This document shows positions 37,810-47,368 of a stretch of DNA of 64,000 nucleotides, one piece after another. The translations under genes and the position numbers were made by a program. The stretch covers positions 2,599,501-2,663,500 of the forward strand of contig NZ_CP030104.1 of the NCBI RefSeq assembly GCF_003269425.1, written 5' to 3'. Below the pieces are notes generated by a model, which did no database searches, had not been told where the DNA came from, and was given only the letters and a program-made list of their open reading frames with translations. Every line of letters begins with the position of its first letter. Within the stretch, counting starts at the first letter, position 1. Origin of the DNA: Flagellimonas maritima (GTDB lineage: Bacteria > Bacteroidota > Bacteroidia > Flavobacteriales > Flavobacteriaceae).

Positions 37810-40800
37810 CTATAGATCTAAAATGGTGAACATAAATTCTGAGTTGAACCGATTTCTATCTGTTCCCCCATTGTCGTTATCACCGATAATAACTTCAAAA
37901 CTTGAGCTGGTTTGATTACGATAAGAAATTCCAGGATCGTCATTACCAGACCCATCGCGACTTGGTTGGGCTAATTGAATGATATAGTTCCCATCGCTTA
38001 CCAGACCTAAAGGAAGATTTACCCTGTAATATCCATTTCCTCCAAGTTTAGTGACAGTGACCCCTGGCGTTACTCTAATTACACCCCCTCCAGAACTAAT
38101 TTTTCCAAAAGCTTTAATGGGGCTCTCGTAAAAAGCTCCTCCATTGGTCCCGACGGAAATACTATTGTTTGTTTCCGCACCTACTGTATTTGCTGTTTGA
38201 TCAGTAGATTCTTCGTTGGAGTAAGTGATTACTCCCGTGGTATTATTCTGTGAAAAACTGGTAATTGTTTCATCAACCGAACCTCCGCCGTCACTTAGAG
38301 AAAACGTATTTCCAGATTTACTAAGCGTTTGTGGGGGGCCTACAGGTCCTTGTTCGCCCTGCTCACCTTGTGGCCCTTCGGGTCCGATTTCACCCTGAAT
38401 TCCTTGTATACCTTGTTCGCCCTGCTCACCTTGTGGCCCTTCGGGTCCGACTTCTCCTTGGATTCCCTGTTCGCCTTGGGGTCCTTGAGGTCCTTCGGGT
38501 CCAACTTCTCCTTGGATTCCTTGTTCACCTTGTGGTCCGACTTCACCTTGGATTCCCTGTTCGCCCTGCGGCCCTTGTGGCCCTTCGGGTCCGACTTCTC
38601 CTTGGATTCCCTGTTCGCCATGGGGTCCTTCAGGTCCAATCTCACCTTGTATACCTTGGATTCCCTGTTCGCCCTGTGGTCCTTCGGGTCCGATTTCACC
38701 TTGGATTCCCTGTTCGCCCTGTGGTCCTTCGGGTCCGATTTCTCCTTGGATTCCTTGTTCACCCTGCTCGCCTTGTGGCCCTTGCGGTCCTTCGGGTCCG
38801 ATTTCTCCTTGGATTCCCTGTTCACCCTGTATACCTTGGATACCCTGTTCGCCCTGAGGTCCTTGCGGTCCTTCGGGTCCAATCTCTCCCTGCGGTCCTT
38901 GCGGTCCCTCTGGTCCAATCTCTCCCTGAATGCCCTGTTCTCCCTGAGGTCCAATTTCACCTTGGATACCCTGTTCGCCTTGGGGTCCTTGCGGTCCCTC
39001 GGGTCCAATTTCACCCTGTATTCCTTGAATTCCCTGTTCTCCCTGAGCTCCTTCAGGTCCGACTTCTCCCTGTTCACCTTGGATTCCCTGTTCGCCTTGG
39101 GGTCCTTGTGGCCCTTCAGGTCCGATTTCTCCCTGTATTCCCTGTTCTCCCTGCGGTCCTTGCGGTCCCTCGGGTCCAATCTCTCCTTGTATTCCTTGTT
39201 CTCCCTGTGGTCCTTCGGGTCCAACTTCACCCTGTATTCCTTGTTCTCCCTGTGGTCCTTCGGGTCCAACTTCACCCTGTATTCCTTGAATTCCCTGTTC
39301 ACCTTGCGGTCCCTCGGGTCCAATCTCTCCCTGGATTCCCTGCTCACCTTGGGGTCCTTGTGGTCCGATTTCTCCTTGGATTCCCTGTTCACCTTGCGGT
39401 CCCTCGGGTCCGATTTCACCCTGGATACCCTGCTCACCTTGGGGTCCTTGCGGTCCTTCGGGTCCGATCTCTCCCTGTATTCCCTGTTCGCCCTGTGGTC
39501 CTTCAGGTCCAATTTCTCCTTGGATACCCTGCTCACCTTGGGGTCCTTGCGGTCCTTCGGGTCCGACTTCACCTTGAATTCCCTGTTCGCCCTGGGGTCC
39601 TTCGGGTCCGATTTCACCCTGGATGCCCTGTTCGCCCTGCGGCCCTTGTGGTCCCTCGGGTCCGACTTCACCCTGTATTCCTTGTTCTCCTTGGATTCCC
39701 TGCTCGCCCTGTGGTCCTTCGGGCCCGACTTCTCCCTGAATTCCCTGTTCGCCCTGAGGTCCTTGCGGTCCTTCGGGTCCGATCTCGCCTTGGATACCCT
39801 GCTCGCCCTGTGGTCCTTCGGGTCCGACTTCTCCCTGTTCTCCTTGGATTCCCTGCTCACCTTGAATTCCCTGTTCTCCCTGAGGTCCTTGTGGTCCTTC
39901 GGGTCCGATTTCACCCTGGATTCCCTGTTCTCCTTGGATTCCTTGTTCACCCTGCTCGCCTTGTGGCCCTTCTGGTCCAACTTCTCCCTGTATGCCTTGG
40001 ATGCCCTGTTCGCCTTGAGATCCTTCTGGTCCAACTTCTCCTTGGATGCCCTGTTCGCCCTGTGGTCCTTGCGGTCCTTCGGGTCCGATTTCACCCTGTA
40101 TTCCCTGCTCGCCTTGGATTCCCTGTTCGCCTTGGGGTCCTTGCGGTCCGATTTCACCCTGTATTCCCTGTGGTCCTTGCGGTCCTTCGGGTCCGACTTC
40201 TCCCTGAATTCCCTGTTCGCCTTGGGGTCCTTCAGGTCCAATCTCACCTTGTATACCTTGGATTCCTTGTTCACCCTGCTCGCCTTGTGGCCCTTCTGGT
40301 CCAACTTCTCCCTGTATGCCTTGGATGCCCTGTTCGCCCTGTGGTCCCTCGGGTCCGATTTCTCCTTGAATTCCCTGTTCGCCCTGGGGTCCTATCTCTC
40401 CTTGGATTCCCTGCGGCCCTTGCGGTCCTTCGGGTCCGACTTCACCTTGGATTCCCTGTTCGCCTTGGGGTCCTTCAGGCCCAATCTCACCTTGTATACC
40501 TTGGATTCCTTGTTCACCCTGCTCGCCTTGTGGCCCTTCTGGTCCAACTTCTCCCTGTATGCCTTGGATGCCCTGTTCGCCCTGCGGCCCTTGCGGTCCC
40601 TCGGGTCCAACTTCACCTTGGATTCCCTGCTCGCCCTGTGGTCCCTCGGGTCCGATTTCTCCCTGAATTCCCTGTTCGCCTTGAGGTCCTTCAGGTCCGA
40701 CTTCACCCTGTTCTCCTTGGATTCCCTGCTCGCCCTGCGGTCCTTGCGGTCCTTCGGGTCCGACTTCTCCCTGAATTCCTTGAATTCCCTGCTCACCTTG

Positions 40801-41730
40801 GGGTCCTTCGGGTCCGACTTCACCTTGTATTCCTTGTTCTCCTTGTATTCCCTGTTCTCCCTGCGGCCCTTCGGGTCCGATTTCTCCTTGGATTCCCTGT
40901 TCGCCTTGGGGTCCTTGCGGTCCCTCTGGTCCAATCTCTCCCTGAATGCCCTGTTCTCCCTGGATGCCCTGTTCGCCCTGGGGTCCTTGTGGCCCTTCTG
41001 GTCCGATTTCACCTTGTATTCCTTGAATTCCCTGTTCGCCTTGAGGTCCTTCAGGTCCGACTTCACCCTGTTCTCCTTGGATTCCCTGCTCACCCTGCGG
41101 CCCTTCTGGTCCAACTTCTCCCTGTATGCCTTGGATGCCCTGTTCGCCCTGCGGTCCTTGCGGTCCCTCGGGTCCAATCTCACCTTGTATTCCCTGTTCT
41201 CCTTGTATTCCCTGTTCGCCCTGTGGTCCTTCAGGTCCAATTTCTCCTTGTATTCCCTGCTCGCCCTGTGGTCCCTCGGGTCCAATCTCTCCTTGGATTC
41301 CCTGCTCGCCTTGAGGTCCGTCGGGTCCAATCTCTCCTTGAATTCCCTGTTCTCCCTGTGGCCCTTCGGGTCCAGTTAAATTAGATGAGGTAAGTACTAG
41401 CTCCCCATTTTCGAAAATAGAAAACGTACCATCATTATTATCTACAAAAGTGAAGTTTGAAGTATTGGAGCCATCACATAGATTAATCCACTGCATTCCA
41501 TTGTAAAAATGGACACAAGATGTTTCAGTATTATATACCAAAGCACCATTTAAAGGATCAATACTTTGCATTTGGGCCGACGTCAGCCTTGTTAAGACCA
41601 AGGCCTTGTTGGAACTTTCCAATTCCAAAATGGATGCTAAATCAATGGTGTTCGGATTAGATCCGACTTTTACTTGCGAAAAAATTAATATAGGGGCAAA
41701 TAATGTGAATAAGAGTATTATCTTTTTCAT
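37810..41730 (-). CDS. Giant collagen-like (Gly-X-Y) repeat surface protein
   Basis: A 1306-residue protein with a signal peptide ending at IFSQ (19), a module at 20-118 ([46 protein letters not shown]), then an uninterrupted Gly-X-Y stretch from about 119 to 1133, roughly 338 triplets, and a C-terminal beta domain of about 170 residues ending FMFTILDL. The stretch uses almost only [15 protein letters not shown] and GEV, with Gln or Glu in most Y positions and no Lys. A trimeric collagen-like rod between two globular ends is the likely form. I infer surface exposure from context with CHU_C partners. Confidence 0.9.
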   Translation of the reverse strand: MKKIILLFTLFAPILIFSQVKVGSNPNTIDLASILELESSNKALVLTRLTSAQMQSIDPLNGALVYNTETSCVHFYNGMQWINLCDGSNTSNFTFVDNNDGTFSIFENGELVLTSSNLTGPEGPQGEQGIQGEIGPDGPQGEQGIQGEIGPEGPQGEQGIQGEIGPEGPQGEQGIQGEQGIQGEIGPEGPQGPQGEQGIQGIQGEVGPEGPQGEQGIQGEQGEVGPEGPQGEQGIQGIQGEIGPEGPQGPQGEQGIQGEQGIQGEIGPEGPQGPQGEQGIQGEIGPEGPQGEQGIQGEQGIQGEVGPEGPQGEQGIQGIQGEVGPEGPQGPQGEQGIQGEQGEVGPEGPQGEQGIQGEIGPEGPQGEQGIQGEVGPEGPQGPQGEQGIQGIQGEVGPEGPQGEQGEQGIQGIQGEIGPEGPQGEQGIQGEVGPEGPQGPQGIQGEIGPQGEQGIQGEIGPEGPQGEQGIQGIQGEVGPEGPQGEQGEQGIQGIQGEIGPEGPQGEQGIQGEVGPEGPQGPQGIQGEIGPQGPQGEQGIQGEQGIQGEIGPEGPQGPQGEQGIQGEVGPEGSQGEQGIQGIQGEVGPEGPQGEQGEQGIQGEQGIQGEIGPEGPQGPQGEQGIQGEQGIQGEQGEVGPEGPQGEQGIQGEIGPEGPQGPQGEQGIQGEVGPEGPQGEQGIQGEQGIQGEVGPEGPQGPQGEQGIQGEIGPEGPQGEQGIQGEVGPEGPQGPQGEQGIQGEIGPEGPQGEQGIQGEIGPEGPQGPQGEQGIQGEIGPEGPQGEQGIQGEIGPQGPQGEQGIQGEIGPEGPQGEQGIQGIQGEVGPEGPQGEQGIQGEVGPEGPQGEQGIQGEIGPEGPQGPQGEQGIQGEIGPEGPQGPQGEQGIQGEQGEVGPEGAQGEQGIQGIQGEIGPEGPQGPQGEQGIQGEIGPQGEQGIQGEIGPEGPQGPQGEIGPEGPQGPQGEQGIQGIQGEQGIQGEIGPEGPQGPQGEQGEQGIQGEIGPEGPQGEQGIQGEIGPEGPQGEQGIQGIQGEIGPEGPHGEQGIQGEVGPEGPQGPQGEQGIQGEVGPQGEQGIQGEVGPEGPQGPQGEQGIQGEVGPEGPQGEQGEQGIQGIQGEIGPEGPQGEQGEQGPVGPPQTLSKSGNTFSLSDGGGSVDETITSFSQNNTTGVITYSNEESTDQTANTVGAETNNSISVGTNGGAFYESPIKAFGKISSGGGVIRVTPGVTVTKLGGNGYYRVNLPLGLVSDGNYIIQLAQPSRDGSGNDDPGISYRNQTSSSFEVIIGDNDNGGTDRNRFNSEFMFTILDL
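38331..41375 (-). repeat. DNA repeat block encoding the collagen-like region
   Basis: About 3 kb of degenerate 9-base-multiple repeats such as GGTCCTTCGGGTCCGA and TCTCCTTGGATTCCCTG, in which copies differ mostly at third codon positions (ggtcct, ggaccc, ggcccc variants). The triplet pattern is kept while the DNA drifts, which argues for selection on the protein. The block is open in several other frames on both strands. Confidence 0.9.
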
Positions 41731-41761
41731 TCAAAGTATGATTAAATTCTTGGGGTCAGTA

Positions 41762-41769
41762 CAAAAGTA
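41762..41769 (-). promoter_or_regulatory. -7 box upstream of the collagen-like gene
   Basis: The minus strand reads TACTTTTG, an exact TAnnTTTG match, 32 bases before the ATG. No TTG was found at the usual -33 distance, so this is tentative. Confidence 0.35.
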
Positions 41770-41893
41770 CGTTTACGTGGGGTGTGCTGGAAGTAAATGT
41801 TGTGTAACAAGCATTTACCGTAGTAAAATTAAAAATTTTTTCTAAACAGCGGTTTTTTTGGTAAATGAACGAGCGAAATATAATAGGATTTCT

Positions 41894-43060
41894 CTATCTG
41901 TCCAGAAAAATAAAACCTTGATATTCCAAATTTAAATCATCCAAGGTAGCGAGATAATAATAGATGCCCTCTGGGAGTCCGATATCTTTGTTCAACAAGA
42001 AACTCCCCGAATTTGTAAACCCAGAGAATTCATCCACGTAATTGATTTTTTCAAAAACCTTTTGTCCAAATCTATTAAATATACGCAGTGCATTATTCGG
42101 TGATTCTGACATTCCCTCAATAACCAAAAAGTCATTGGTACCATCTCCATTGGGACTTAAAAAGTAATTGCCCAAAGTTGGGTTATTAACCGCAAAAGTA
42201 TCCGTTGGCAGTGGAACCGTACCAAAAGTAATGGCTTCATAATCGCTGGGAACAAAGGTTTGCGAGGTCAAAAATCCTTGGTTTTCATCTCCGCTCTGTG
42301 CAGAATTGCCTATGGCGACCCATTGGTTTGATTGTTTGCTCCATCCCACGAGAATTATTGCATCCAAAGTAGTGTTTGGGATTGCGCCCAGTGCGCTTCT
42401 TTGGTTCCAGCTTACCGTCACGGTTGCTGGAACGTCACTTTGAACGATCCAAAATTCTTTGTTGTTTACAGTTCCTATATCCCTTACTTTTTCTTCTACG
42501 TTATAACTTTCTGCAATAGATATAGGATTGGAAGGATTTTCAAAAAAGTAGGCACAAAAAGCCAACGGTGTATCACTTTGGGAATCCAACATTAAAGGCC
42601 GCAACTGATTTTCATCGCCAACGGGAAAAGAGAAAAATTGCCGATCGGTTATTGCAGCAAATCCCGTTACCTTATTAGCATCGTTTTCACCCGTAAAAAA
42701 TCCATTGCTCGTAAAGTTTAAATTAATGGTCTGGTCGTTAAGTGGTGATAGCACATTGCCCTCGACAAAATTTACATTATTCTGCACATTGACAGAATTT
42801 TGTAAAAAAATATCGTTGGAAACCATAAATTCTGCATCATTGAATATTGGTGAAATACTCCCTTCCACTTGTAGGGTAGCATTGCCATAGAAACCTGCCA
42901 AGCCATCGTTTTGGTCAAAAGCGGTATCGTTGATCAAGTTGGTATGGAAACCTAGATTTCCATTAGGGTGAATACGAATGTTCCCACTGTTGTACAATGC
43001 GTTTTGGGCTTGGGTGAATCCAAAGAGTAGGAGGAATGGTATGTAGAGGGGGGGGTTCAT
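41894..43060 (-). CDS. CHU_C/gliding-type T9SS sorting-domain protein (paralogue 2)
   Basis: A 388-residue secreted protein with a short signal (to about 18, TQAQ). The beta-rich body (GNIRIHPNGNLGFHTNLINDTAF, DEVFWIV-like EFWIVQSDVPATVTVSW) parallels the paralogue at 35972-37147 segment by segment. The CHU_C domain contains NYFLSPNGDGTNDFLVIEGM and ALRIFNRFGQKVFEK and ends YQGFIFLDR. It follows the 117-residue-repeat protein with one base between, so the two are translationally linked. A role in sorting or anchoring is inferred. Confidence 0.85.
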   Translation of the reverse strand: MNPPLYIPFLLLFGFTQAQNALYNSGNIRIHPNGNLGFHTNLINDTAFDQNDGLAGFYGNATLQVEGSISPIFNDAEFMVSNDIFLQNSVNVQNNVNFVEGNVLSPLNDQTINLNFTSNGFFTGENDANKVTGFAAITDRQFFSFPVGDENQLRPLMLDSQSDTPLAFCAYFFENPSNPISIAESYNVEEKVRDIGTVNNKEFWIVQSDVPATVTVSWNQRSALGAIPNTTLDAIILVGWSKQSNQWVAIGNSAQSGDENQGFLTSQTFVPSDYEAITFGTVPLPTDTFAVNNPTLGNYFLSPNGDGTNDFLVIEGMSESPNNALRIFNRFGQKVFEKINYVDEFSGFTNSGSFLLNKDIGLPEGIYYYLATLDDLNLEYQGFIFLDR

Positions 43061-43061
43061 T

Positions 43062-45566
43062 TTACGGGTTTACAACTATGTATTGCCAATTTGCATTAAT
43101 TTCTGTAAAACCAGGTCCAGTAAATTCATTAATTTGAACAGAAAAGGTTCCTAAACCTTGATTGGTAAGTTGAATAATTATTGGATTTCCAGAGGGATTT
43201 TCTTCTACTGTTAGTTGAATAATAGAAGTTGCTGTTATTGTAGGGTCGTTTATAGTATATGCTCCAGTGACGCCTGACGCGGCCAATACTCTTCCTTTGA
43301 AAACTATTTCATCTGTTACATCAAGAGCTCCGTCATCAATAAGTACCCAATTTATTCCGTCCCATTGCATGAGTTGTCCAGCAGCCGTACCATCGGCTAT
43401 TTTTGGAAGAGTTACGGCATTGTCGGCCAAATCTAAGGGCGTGGCTGCAAGACCATTCCCGTCAATAGCTGTGGTGGTTTGCACGGTTGATGAACTTGTA
43501 TTCTGCCAAGTGGCGTTCCCTGCACCGTCCGTGGTCAGTACCTGCCCGTTGGCGCCATCAATGTTCGTTATCGTATTGGCGCCCACTGTCGCTGTTCCCG
43601 TTGATGAAATCGTCCCAGCGATTGTTGCGCTGCCGGAGTTCAATGTCCCCGTTGTGCTCACGTTCTGTGCTCCGAAATCCGGTGCTATCTTGGTTCCCTG
43701 TACCGCGGCGGCTGCTGCTATATCGGCATCGAGGATGGCTCCGTCGGCTATTTTTACAGAGGTGACTGCATTGTCGGCCAAATCTAAGGGCGTGGCTGCA
43801 AGACCATTCCCGTCAATAGCTGTGGTGGTTTGCACGGCTGCTGAACTTGTATTCTGCCAAGTGGCGTTCCCTGCACCGTCCGTGGTCAGTACCTGCCCGT
43901 TGGCGCCATCAATGTTCGTTATCGTATTGGCGCCCACTGTCGCTGTTCCCGTTGATGAAATCGTCCCAGCGATTGTTGCGCTGCCGGAGTTCAATGTCCC
44001 AGTTGTGCTCACGTTCTGTGCTCCGAAATCCGGTGCTATCTTGGTTCCCTGTACCGCGGCGGCGGCTGCTATATCGGCATCGAGGATGGCTCCGTCGGCT
44101 ATTTTTACAGAGGTGACTGCATTGTCGGCCAAATCTAAGGGCGTGGCTGCAAGACCATTCCCGTCAATAGCTGTGGTGGTTTGCACGGCTGCTGAACTTG
44201 TATTCTGCCAAGTGGCGTTCCCTGCACCGTCCGTGGTCAGTACCTGCCCGTTGGCGCCATCAATGTTCGTTATCGTATTGGCGCCCACTGTCGCTGTTCC
44301 CGTTGATGAAATCGTCCCAGCGATTGTTGCGCTGCCGGAGTTCAATGTCCCCGTTGTGCTCACGTTCTGTGCTCCGAAATCCGGTGCTATCTTGGTTCCC
44401 TGTACCGCGGCGGCTGCTGCTATATCGGCATCGAGGATGGCTCCGTCGGCTATTTTTACAGAGGTGACTGCATTGTCGGCCAAATCTAAGGGCGTGGCTG
44501 CAAGACCATTCCCGTCAATAGCTGTGGTGGTTTGCACGGCTGCTGAACTTGTATTCTGCCAAGTGGCGTTCCCTGCACCGTCCGTGGTCAGTACCTGCCC
44601 GTTGGCGCCATCAATGTTCGTTATCGTATTGGCGCCCACTGTCGCTGTTCCCGTTGATGAAATCGTCCCAGCGATTGTTGCGCTGCCGGAGTTCAATGTC
44701 CCCGTTGTGCTCACGTTCTGTGCTCCGAAATCCGGTGCTATCTTGGTTCCCTGTACCGCAGCGGCGGCTGCTATATCGGCATCGAGGATAGTTCCATCAA
44801 AAATATTATTAGAAGTTACTGCATTATCAGCTAATTCAGCATTAGTAATACCATCTGGGCTAACATCCAAGAGAAAAGGGTTGCCAGTGATGCCGCCACC
44901 AGAAAGTTCCAATGTTCCATCAGCAGGACCAGTAACTTCATTCCCTATTTCCCCATCTACTTCACTAATATTTAAAGAATTCTCGTTAGTTAAGGTCCAA
45001 ACGGCACCATCCCAACGTAGGAGTTCTCCGGATATTCCTGTGCTTCCTTCTGCTAATTTTGCCCTTGTAACAGATCCATTTTGCAATTCTTGATCGGTGA
45101 TGGATTCAATTGCAAGGTTGCTTCCGAACAAAGTTCTTGGTACAACATTTTCACCTCTTATCTGGTTTACTTCAAAATTATAATTATCATCTACTTGGGT
45201 TATGGCAATGGTGTTATCTTCAGAAGCAGTATTAACAATGGCCTCTGTGGTGGTGGTAAAAGAGTTGTCCAATGCTTCGCAGATATTGACCCATCCAATA
45301 CCATTGTAGTAGTGGATGCACTCTTGGTCCGTATTATAGACCAACGCCCCCCGTAGTGGTACAATATTGTTCATCTGTGTATCTGTGACCCTGGTGATGA
45401 CAAGGGCCCTAGAGGTACTTTCCAATTCCAAAACAGAAGCTGGGTCTAAATTCTGGGGATTTTCACCGATTTTTATTTGGCCATTTGCAGAAGTGATTAT
45501 AAGTAGGCCAACAATCAAATATATTATTTGAGATTTCACAGTATTTGATATTTCAGGGTTTTTCAA
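43062..45566 (-). CDS. Secreted repeat protein with four near-identical 117-residue units
   Basis: An 834-residue protein whose frame is limited upstream by a TAG and opens at a TTG (45566); the start is therefore uncertain. A hydrophobic signal segment (about 12-28) precedes the module NPQNLDPASVLELESTSRAL...VYNTDQECIHYYNGIGWVNIC (about 38-90), which matches that of the collagen-like protein. Residues about 250-717 contain four copies of a 117-residue unit with ADIAAAAAVQGTKIAPDFGA and TITNIDGANGQVLTTDGAGN. Such units occur in phage-tail and cell-surface fibre proteins. The last 70 residues form a beta domain. Function is inferred as a surface fibre. Confidence 0.8.
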   Translation of the reverse strand: MKNPEISNTVKSQIIYLIVGLLIITSANGQIKIGENPQNLDPASVLELESTSRALVITRVTDTQMNNIVPLRGALVYNTDQECIHYYNGIGWVNICEALDNSFTTTTEAIVNTASEDNTIAITQVDDNYNFEVNQIRGENVVPRTLFGSNLAIESITDQELQNGSVTRAKLAEGSTGISGELLRWDGAVWTLTNENSLNISEVDGEIGNEVTGPADGTLELSGGGITGNPFLLDVSPDGITNAELADNAVTSNNIFDGTILDADIAAAAAVQGTKIAPDFGAQNVSTTGTLNSGSATIAGTISSTGTATVGANTITNIDGANGQVLTTDGAGNATWQNTSSAAVQTTTAIDGNGLAATPLDLADNAVTSVKIADGAILDADIAAAAAVQGTKIAPDFGAQNVSTTGTLNSGSATIAGTISSTGTATVGANTITNIDGANGQVLTTDGAGNATWQNTSSAAVQTTTAIDGNGLAATPLDLADNAVTSVKIADGAILDADIAAAAAVQGTKIAPDFGAQNVSTTGTLNSGSATIAGTISSTGTATVGANTITNIDGANGQVLTTDGAGNATWQNTSSAAVQTTTAIDGNGLAATPLDLADNAVTSVKIADGAILDADIAAAAAVQGTKIAPDFGAQNVSTTGTLNSGSATIAGTISSTGTATVGANTITNIDGANGQVLTTDGAGNATWQNTSSSTVQTTTAIDGNGLAATPLDLADNAVTLPKIADGTAAGQLMQWDGINWVLIDDGALDVTDEIVFKGRVLAASGVTGAYTINDPTITATSIIQLTVEENPSGNPIIIQLTNQGLGTFSVQINEFTGPGFTEINANWQYIVVNP
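43417..44820 (-). repeat. Four tandem 351-bp repeats inside the repeat protein
   Basis: Units start at 43417, 43768, 44119 and 44470 (GCATTGTCGGCCAAATCTAA), each 351 bases. The units differ by only a handful of bases (for example the first unit has GTTGATGAA where others have GCTGCTGAA, and one has CCCAGTT in place of CCCCGTT). The last unit loses identity after about 44780. The block is visibly richer in G+C than the flanks. Confidence 0.95.
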
Positions 45567-45579
45567 AAAGTGTAAATAA

Positions 45580-45587
45580 CAAAGCTA
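45580..45587 (-). promoter_or_regulatory. -7 box upstream of the repeat-protein gene
   Basis: The minus strand reads TAGCTTTG, an exact TAnnTTTG match, in the divergent intergenic region. It lies only about 13 bases before the assumed TTG start, so if it is the promoter the leader is very short. Confidence 0.35.
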
Positions 45588-45746
45588 AGTCTATCCTATG
45601 GTTATTCTAAGAATTACCGTCAAAATACCTTAGTTCTATGGTGAACGGACGAGTTTAAATTAGAGAATTAACAAAAGTTTAGAACAGCTTTATTTTTTTA
45701 TGTGCATATCAAAGACTTTCTTTAACTTAAGCTAAATAGCTTTTAC

Positions 45747-46487
45747 ATGAAAAACACTATCCTATTAGTAATTTTATTGGCATTTACAAGCATATCCTTC
45801 GCACAGGACAACAGACAGGTCTTACGCGGTAAGGTTTTGTACAAAGGAGGCAATGTGCCCAATGAAAATGTAATTAATTCTACTGCCGAAACCGCTACCA
45901 TAACCAATGATGATGGGCAGTTTTCCATCTTGGTCAAAGAAGGTGACCAGCTTGTTTTTACCGCTGTAAATTTTCAATTGGAAGTTATTACGGTTACTCC
46001 GGAAATGTTGAACAATAACAGACTTGTTGTAGAGGTCTCCGAAAAAGTGACCCGATTGGATGAAGTGGTCATTACCCCAGAAAACCAGAAAAAATTTCTC
46101 GAAGTAAAAAACGAGAATTTTAAGCAGTTTGAGTATGAAATAGACAGAACTACCGAAGTGGAAAATATTGCAGAATCCCAGACGACAAGGGGAATGCGCG
46201 ACGGGCTCAATTTTGTCAATATATTCAAGGCGATGTTTAATTCCAATAGAAATGACGGAGTTGACCAGGAGCCTCTAAAAGTAAGTGAAGTGCTACGACA
46301 GATTTATGACGATCAGTTTTTTGTTGTGGATTTAAAGTTGCCCCAGGACAAAATAGATGCCTTCTTGATTTATTGTGATGATAAAGTGCCCTCGCAAACA
46401 CTTTTGCGGAAAGAGAACGAGTTCCAGTTGATAGATTTTTTGGTTACACACAGTAAAACTTTTTTAGCGGAATTAAATGAGGAGTAA
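45747..46487 (+). CDS. Secreted CarboxypepD_reg-like protein (first of pair)
   Basis: A 246-residue protein with signal MKNTILLVILLAFTSISFAQ. Residues about 25-110 form a CarboxypepD_reg-like beta domain (LRGKVLYKGGNVPNENVINST, TITNDDGQFSILVKEGDQLVFTAVNFQ) of the type at the front of SusC proteins, but no TonB plug or barrel follows. The remainder is mostly helical and of unknown function. It overlaps the next, related gene by 11 bases and with it precedes a DUF6702 gene and an M1 peptidase, a group I have seen conserved in Flavobacteria. Confidence 0.8.
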   Translation: MKNTILLVILLAFTSISFAQDNRQVLRGKVLYKGGNVPNENVINSTAETATITNDDGQFSILVKEGDQLVFTAVNFQLEVITVTPEMLNNNRLVVEVSEKVTRLDEVVITPENQKKFLEVKNENFKQFEYEIDRTTEVENIAESQTTRGMRDGLNFVNIFKAMFNSNRNDGVDQEPLKVSEVLRQIYDDQFFVVDLKLPQDKIDAFLIYCDDKVPSQTLLRKENEFQLIDFLVTHSKTFLAELNEE

Positions 46488-47274
46488 GCTTTTTTTCTTC
46501 TTGTCGGTTGCAGTAATCTTTGCATCCAATGCTCAAAAAAGTAATCAAAAAGAAATAAAAGGTAAAGTTTACAGCAAAGATAAAGATGTTGTAGGCGTAG
46601 TGGTACAGAACATTACCTCCAATAGTGCTGTTATAACAGGTATTGATGGAAATTTTTCCATTTTGGCAAAATTGAGCGATACTTTGATATTTTCCGCGGT
46701 TCAATTTAAAAGAAAGCTATTGCCTGTTACAGAAGAACTCCTTAATACCAAATCCGTTACTGTTATTCTGGAAGAATTTGTAAACGAATTAAAAGAAGTT
46801 GTTGTAAAACCTTTTAACCTGTCCGGTGATCTGGGACAAGATTTAGGAGGATTGGAGCTTGAAAAAAATGTAAGTGCCGAAGCTCTGGGTCTGCCCAATG
46901 CCCATAGAAAAATACCAACCCAAAGTGAACGTAAGTTACAGCAGTCAACTTTTGGAAAGTTTAACCCTTCAATGATACTCGCCCCTCCGTTGGATCCTAT
47001 AATAAATGCAATCACGGGGCGTACAAAAATGTTGAAGAACAGAGTTAAGGTCGATAAAGCCTACGCGCGTACCCAAAGGGTACAGGATGTATATATTGAC
47101 TCCCTTTTTGTGACCACTTTTAAAATTCCTGCTGAAAAAATAAATGATTTTATGTATTTCTGTGAAGTGGACGAGAAATTTCAACAAACGGTCGACTCAA
47201 AAGACCGACTGAAAATATTGGACTATCTAATATCAAGAAGTAGGGTATACCGAGAAGTCAATAATTTGGATTGA
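46477..47274 (+). CDS. Secreted CarboxypepD_reg-like protein (second of pair)
   Basis: A 265-residue protein with a signal ending near SNAQ (19). The beta domain (IKGKVYSKDKDVVGVVVQNITSNSAVITGIDGNFSILAKLSD) matches the preceding gene, as does the C-terminal segment ending VYREVNNLD (compare FLAELNEE). A tandem paralogue of the upstream gene. The ATG lies 11 bases before the upstream stop, a sign of translational coupling. Function unknown. Confidence 0.8.
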   Translation: MRSKLFFFLSVAVIFASNAQKSNQKEIKGKVYSKDKDVVGVVVQNITSNSAVITGIDGNFSILAKLSDTLIFSAVQFKRKLLPVTEELLNTKSVTVILEEFVNELKEVVVKPFNLSGDLGQDLGGLELEKNVSAEALGLPNAHRKIPTQSERKLQQSTFGKFNPSMILAPPLDPIINAITGRTKMLKNRVKVDKAYARTQRVQDVYIDSLFVTTFKIPAEKINDFMYFCEVDEKFQQTVDSKDRLKILDYLISRSRVYREVNNLD

Positions 47275-47341
47275 TCAAACCCGAACGGTTTTGGAACAAT
47301 CATGATATCAAATATGGTCATATATTGGCATAAGGTTTGTT

Positions 47342-47349
47342 TACATTTG
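47342..47349 (+). promoter_or_regulatory. -7 box upstream of the DUF6702 gene
   Basis: TACATTTG is an exact match to TAnnTTTG, 19 bases before the ATG. A TTG at 47325 lies 14 bases upstream, closer than the usual range. Confidence 0.45.
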
Positions 47350-47368
47350 ACCAGAAAAAATTAAAAGA

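Noticed and set aside
38340..41330. Minus-strand ORFs of 654 and 312 codons in another frame
   Set aside because: Frame-shifted readings of the collagen repeat rich in Lys, Asp and Arg. The Gly-X-Y frame has the signal peptide and the globular ends.
38331..41375. CRISPR-like repeat array
   Set aside because: Repeats are protein-coding, of variable length and have no unique spacers between identical units; they vary at third codon positions.
38329..41384. Two plus-strand ORFs of about 1017 codons
   Set aside because: They are antisense to the collagen-like gene, have low-complexity repeated translations, no signal peptide and no family match. They stay open because the repeat unit has no stops in those frames.
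43267..45093. Plus-strand ORF of 608 codons plus four short repeated ORFs at 43487-44791
   Set aside because: Antisense copies of the 351-bp repeats. No start context, no signal and no family.
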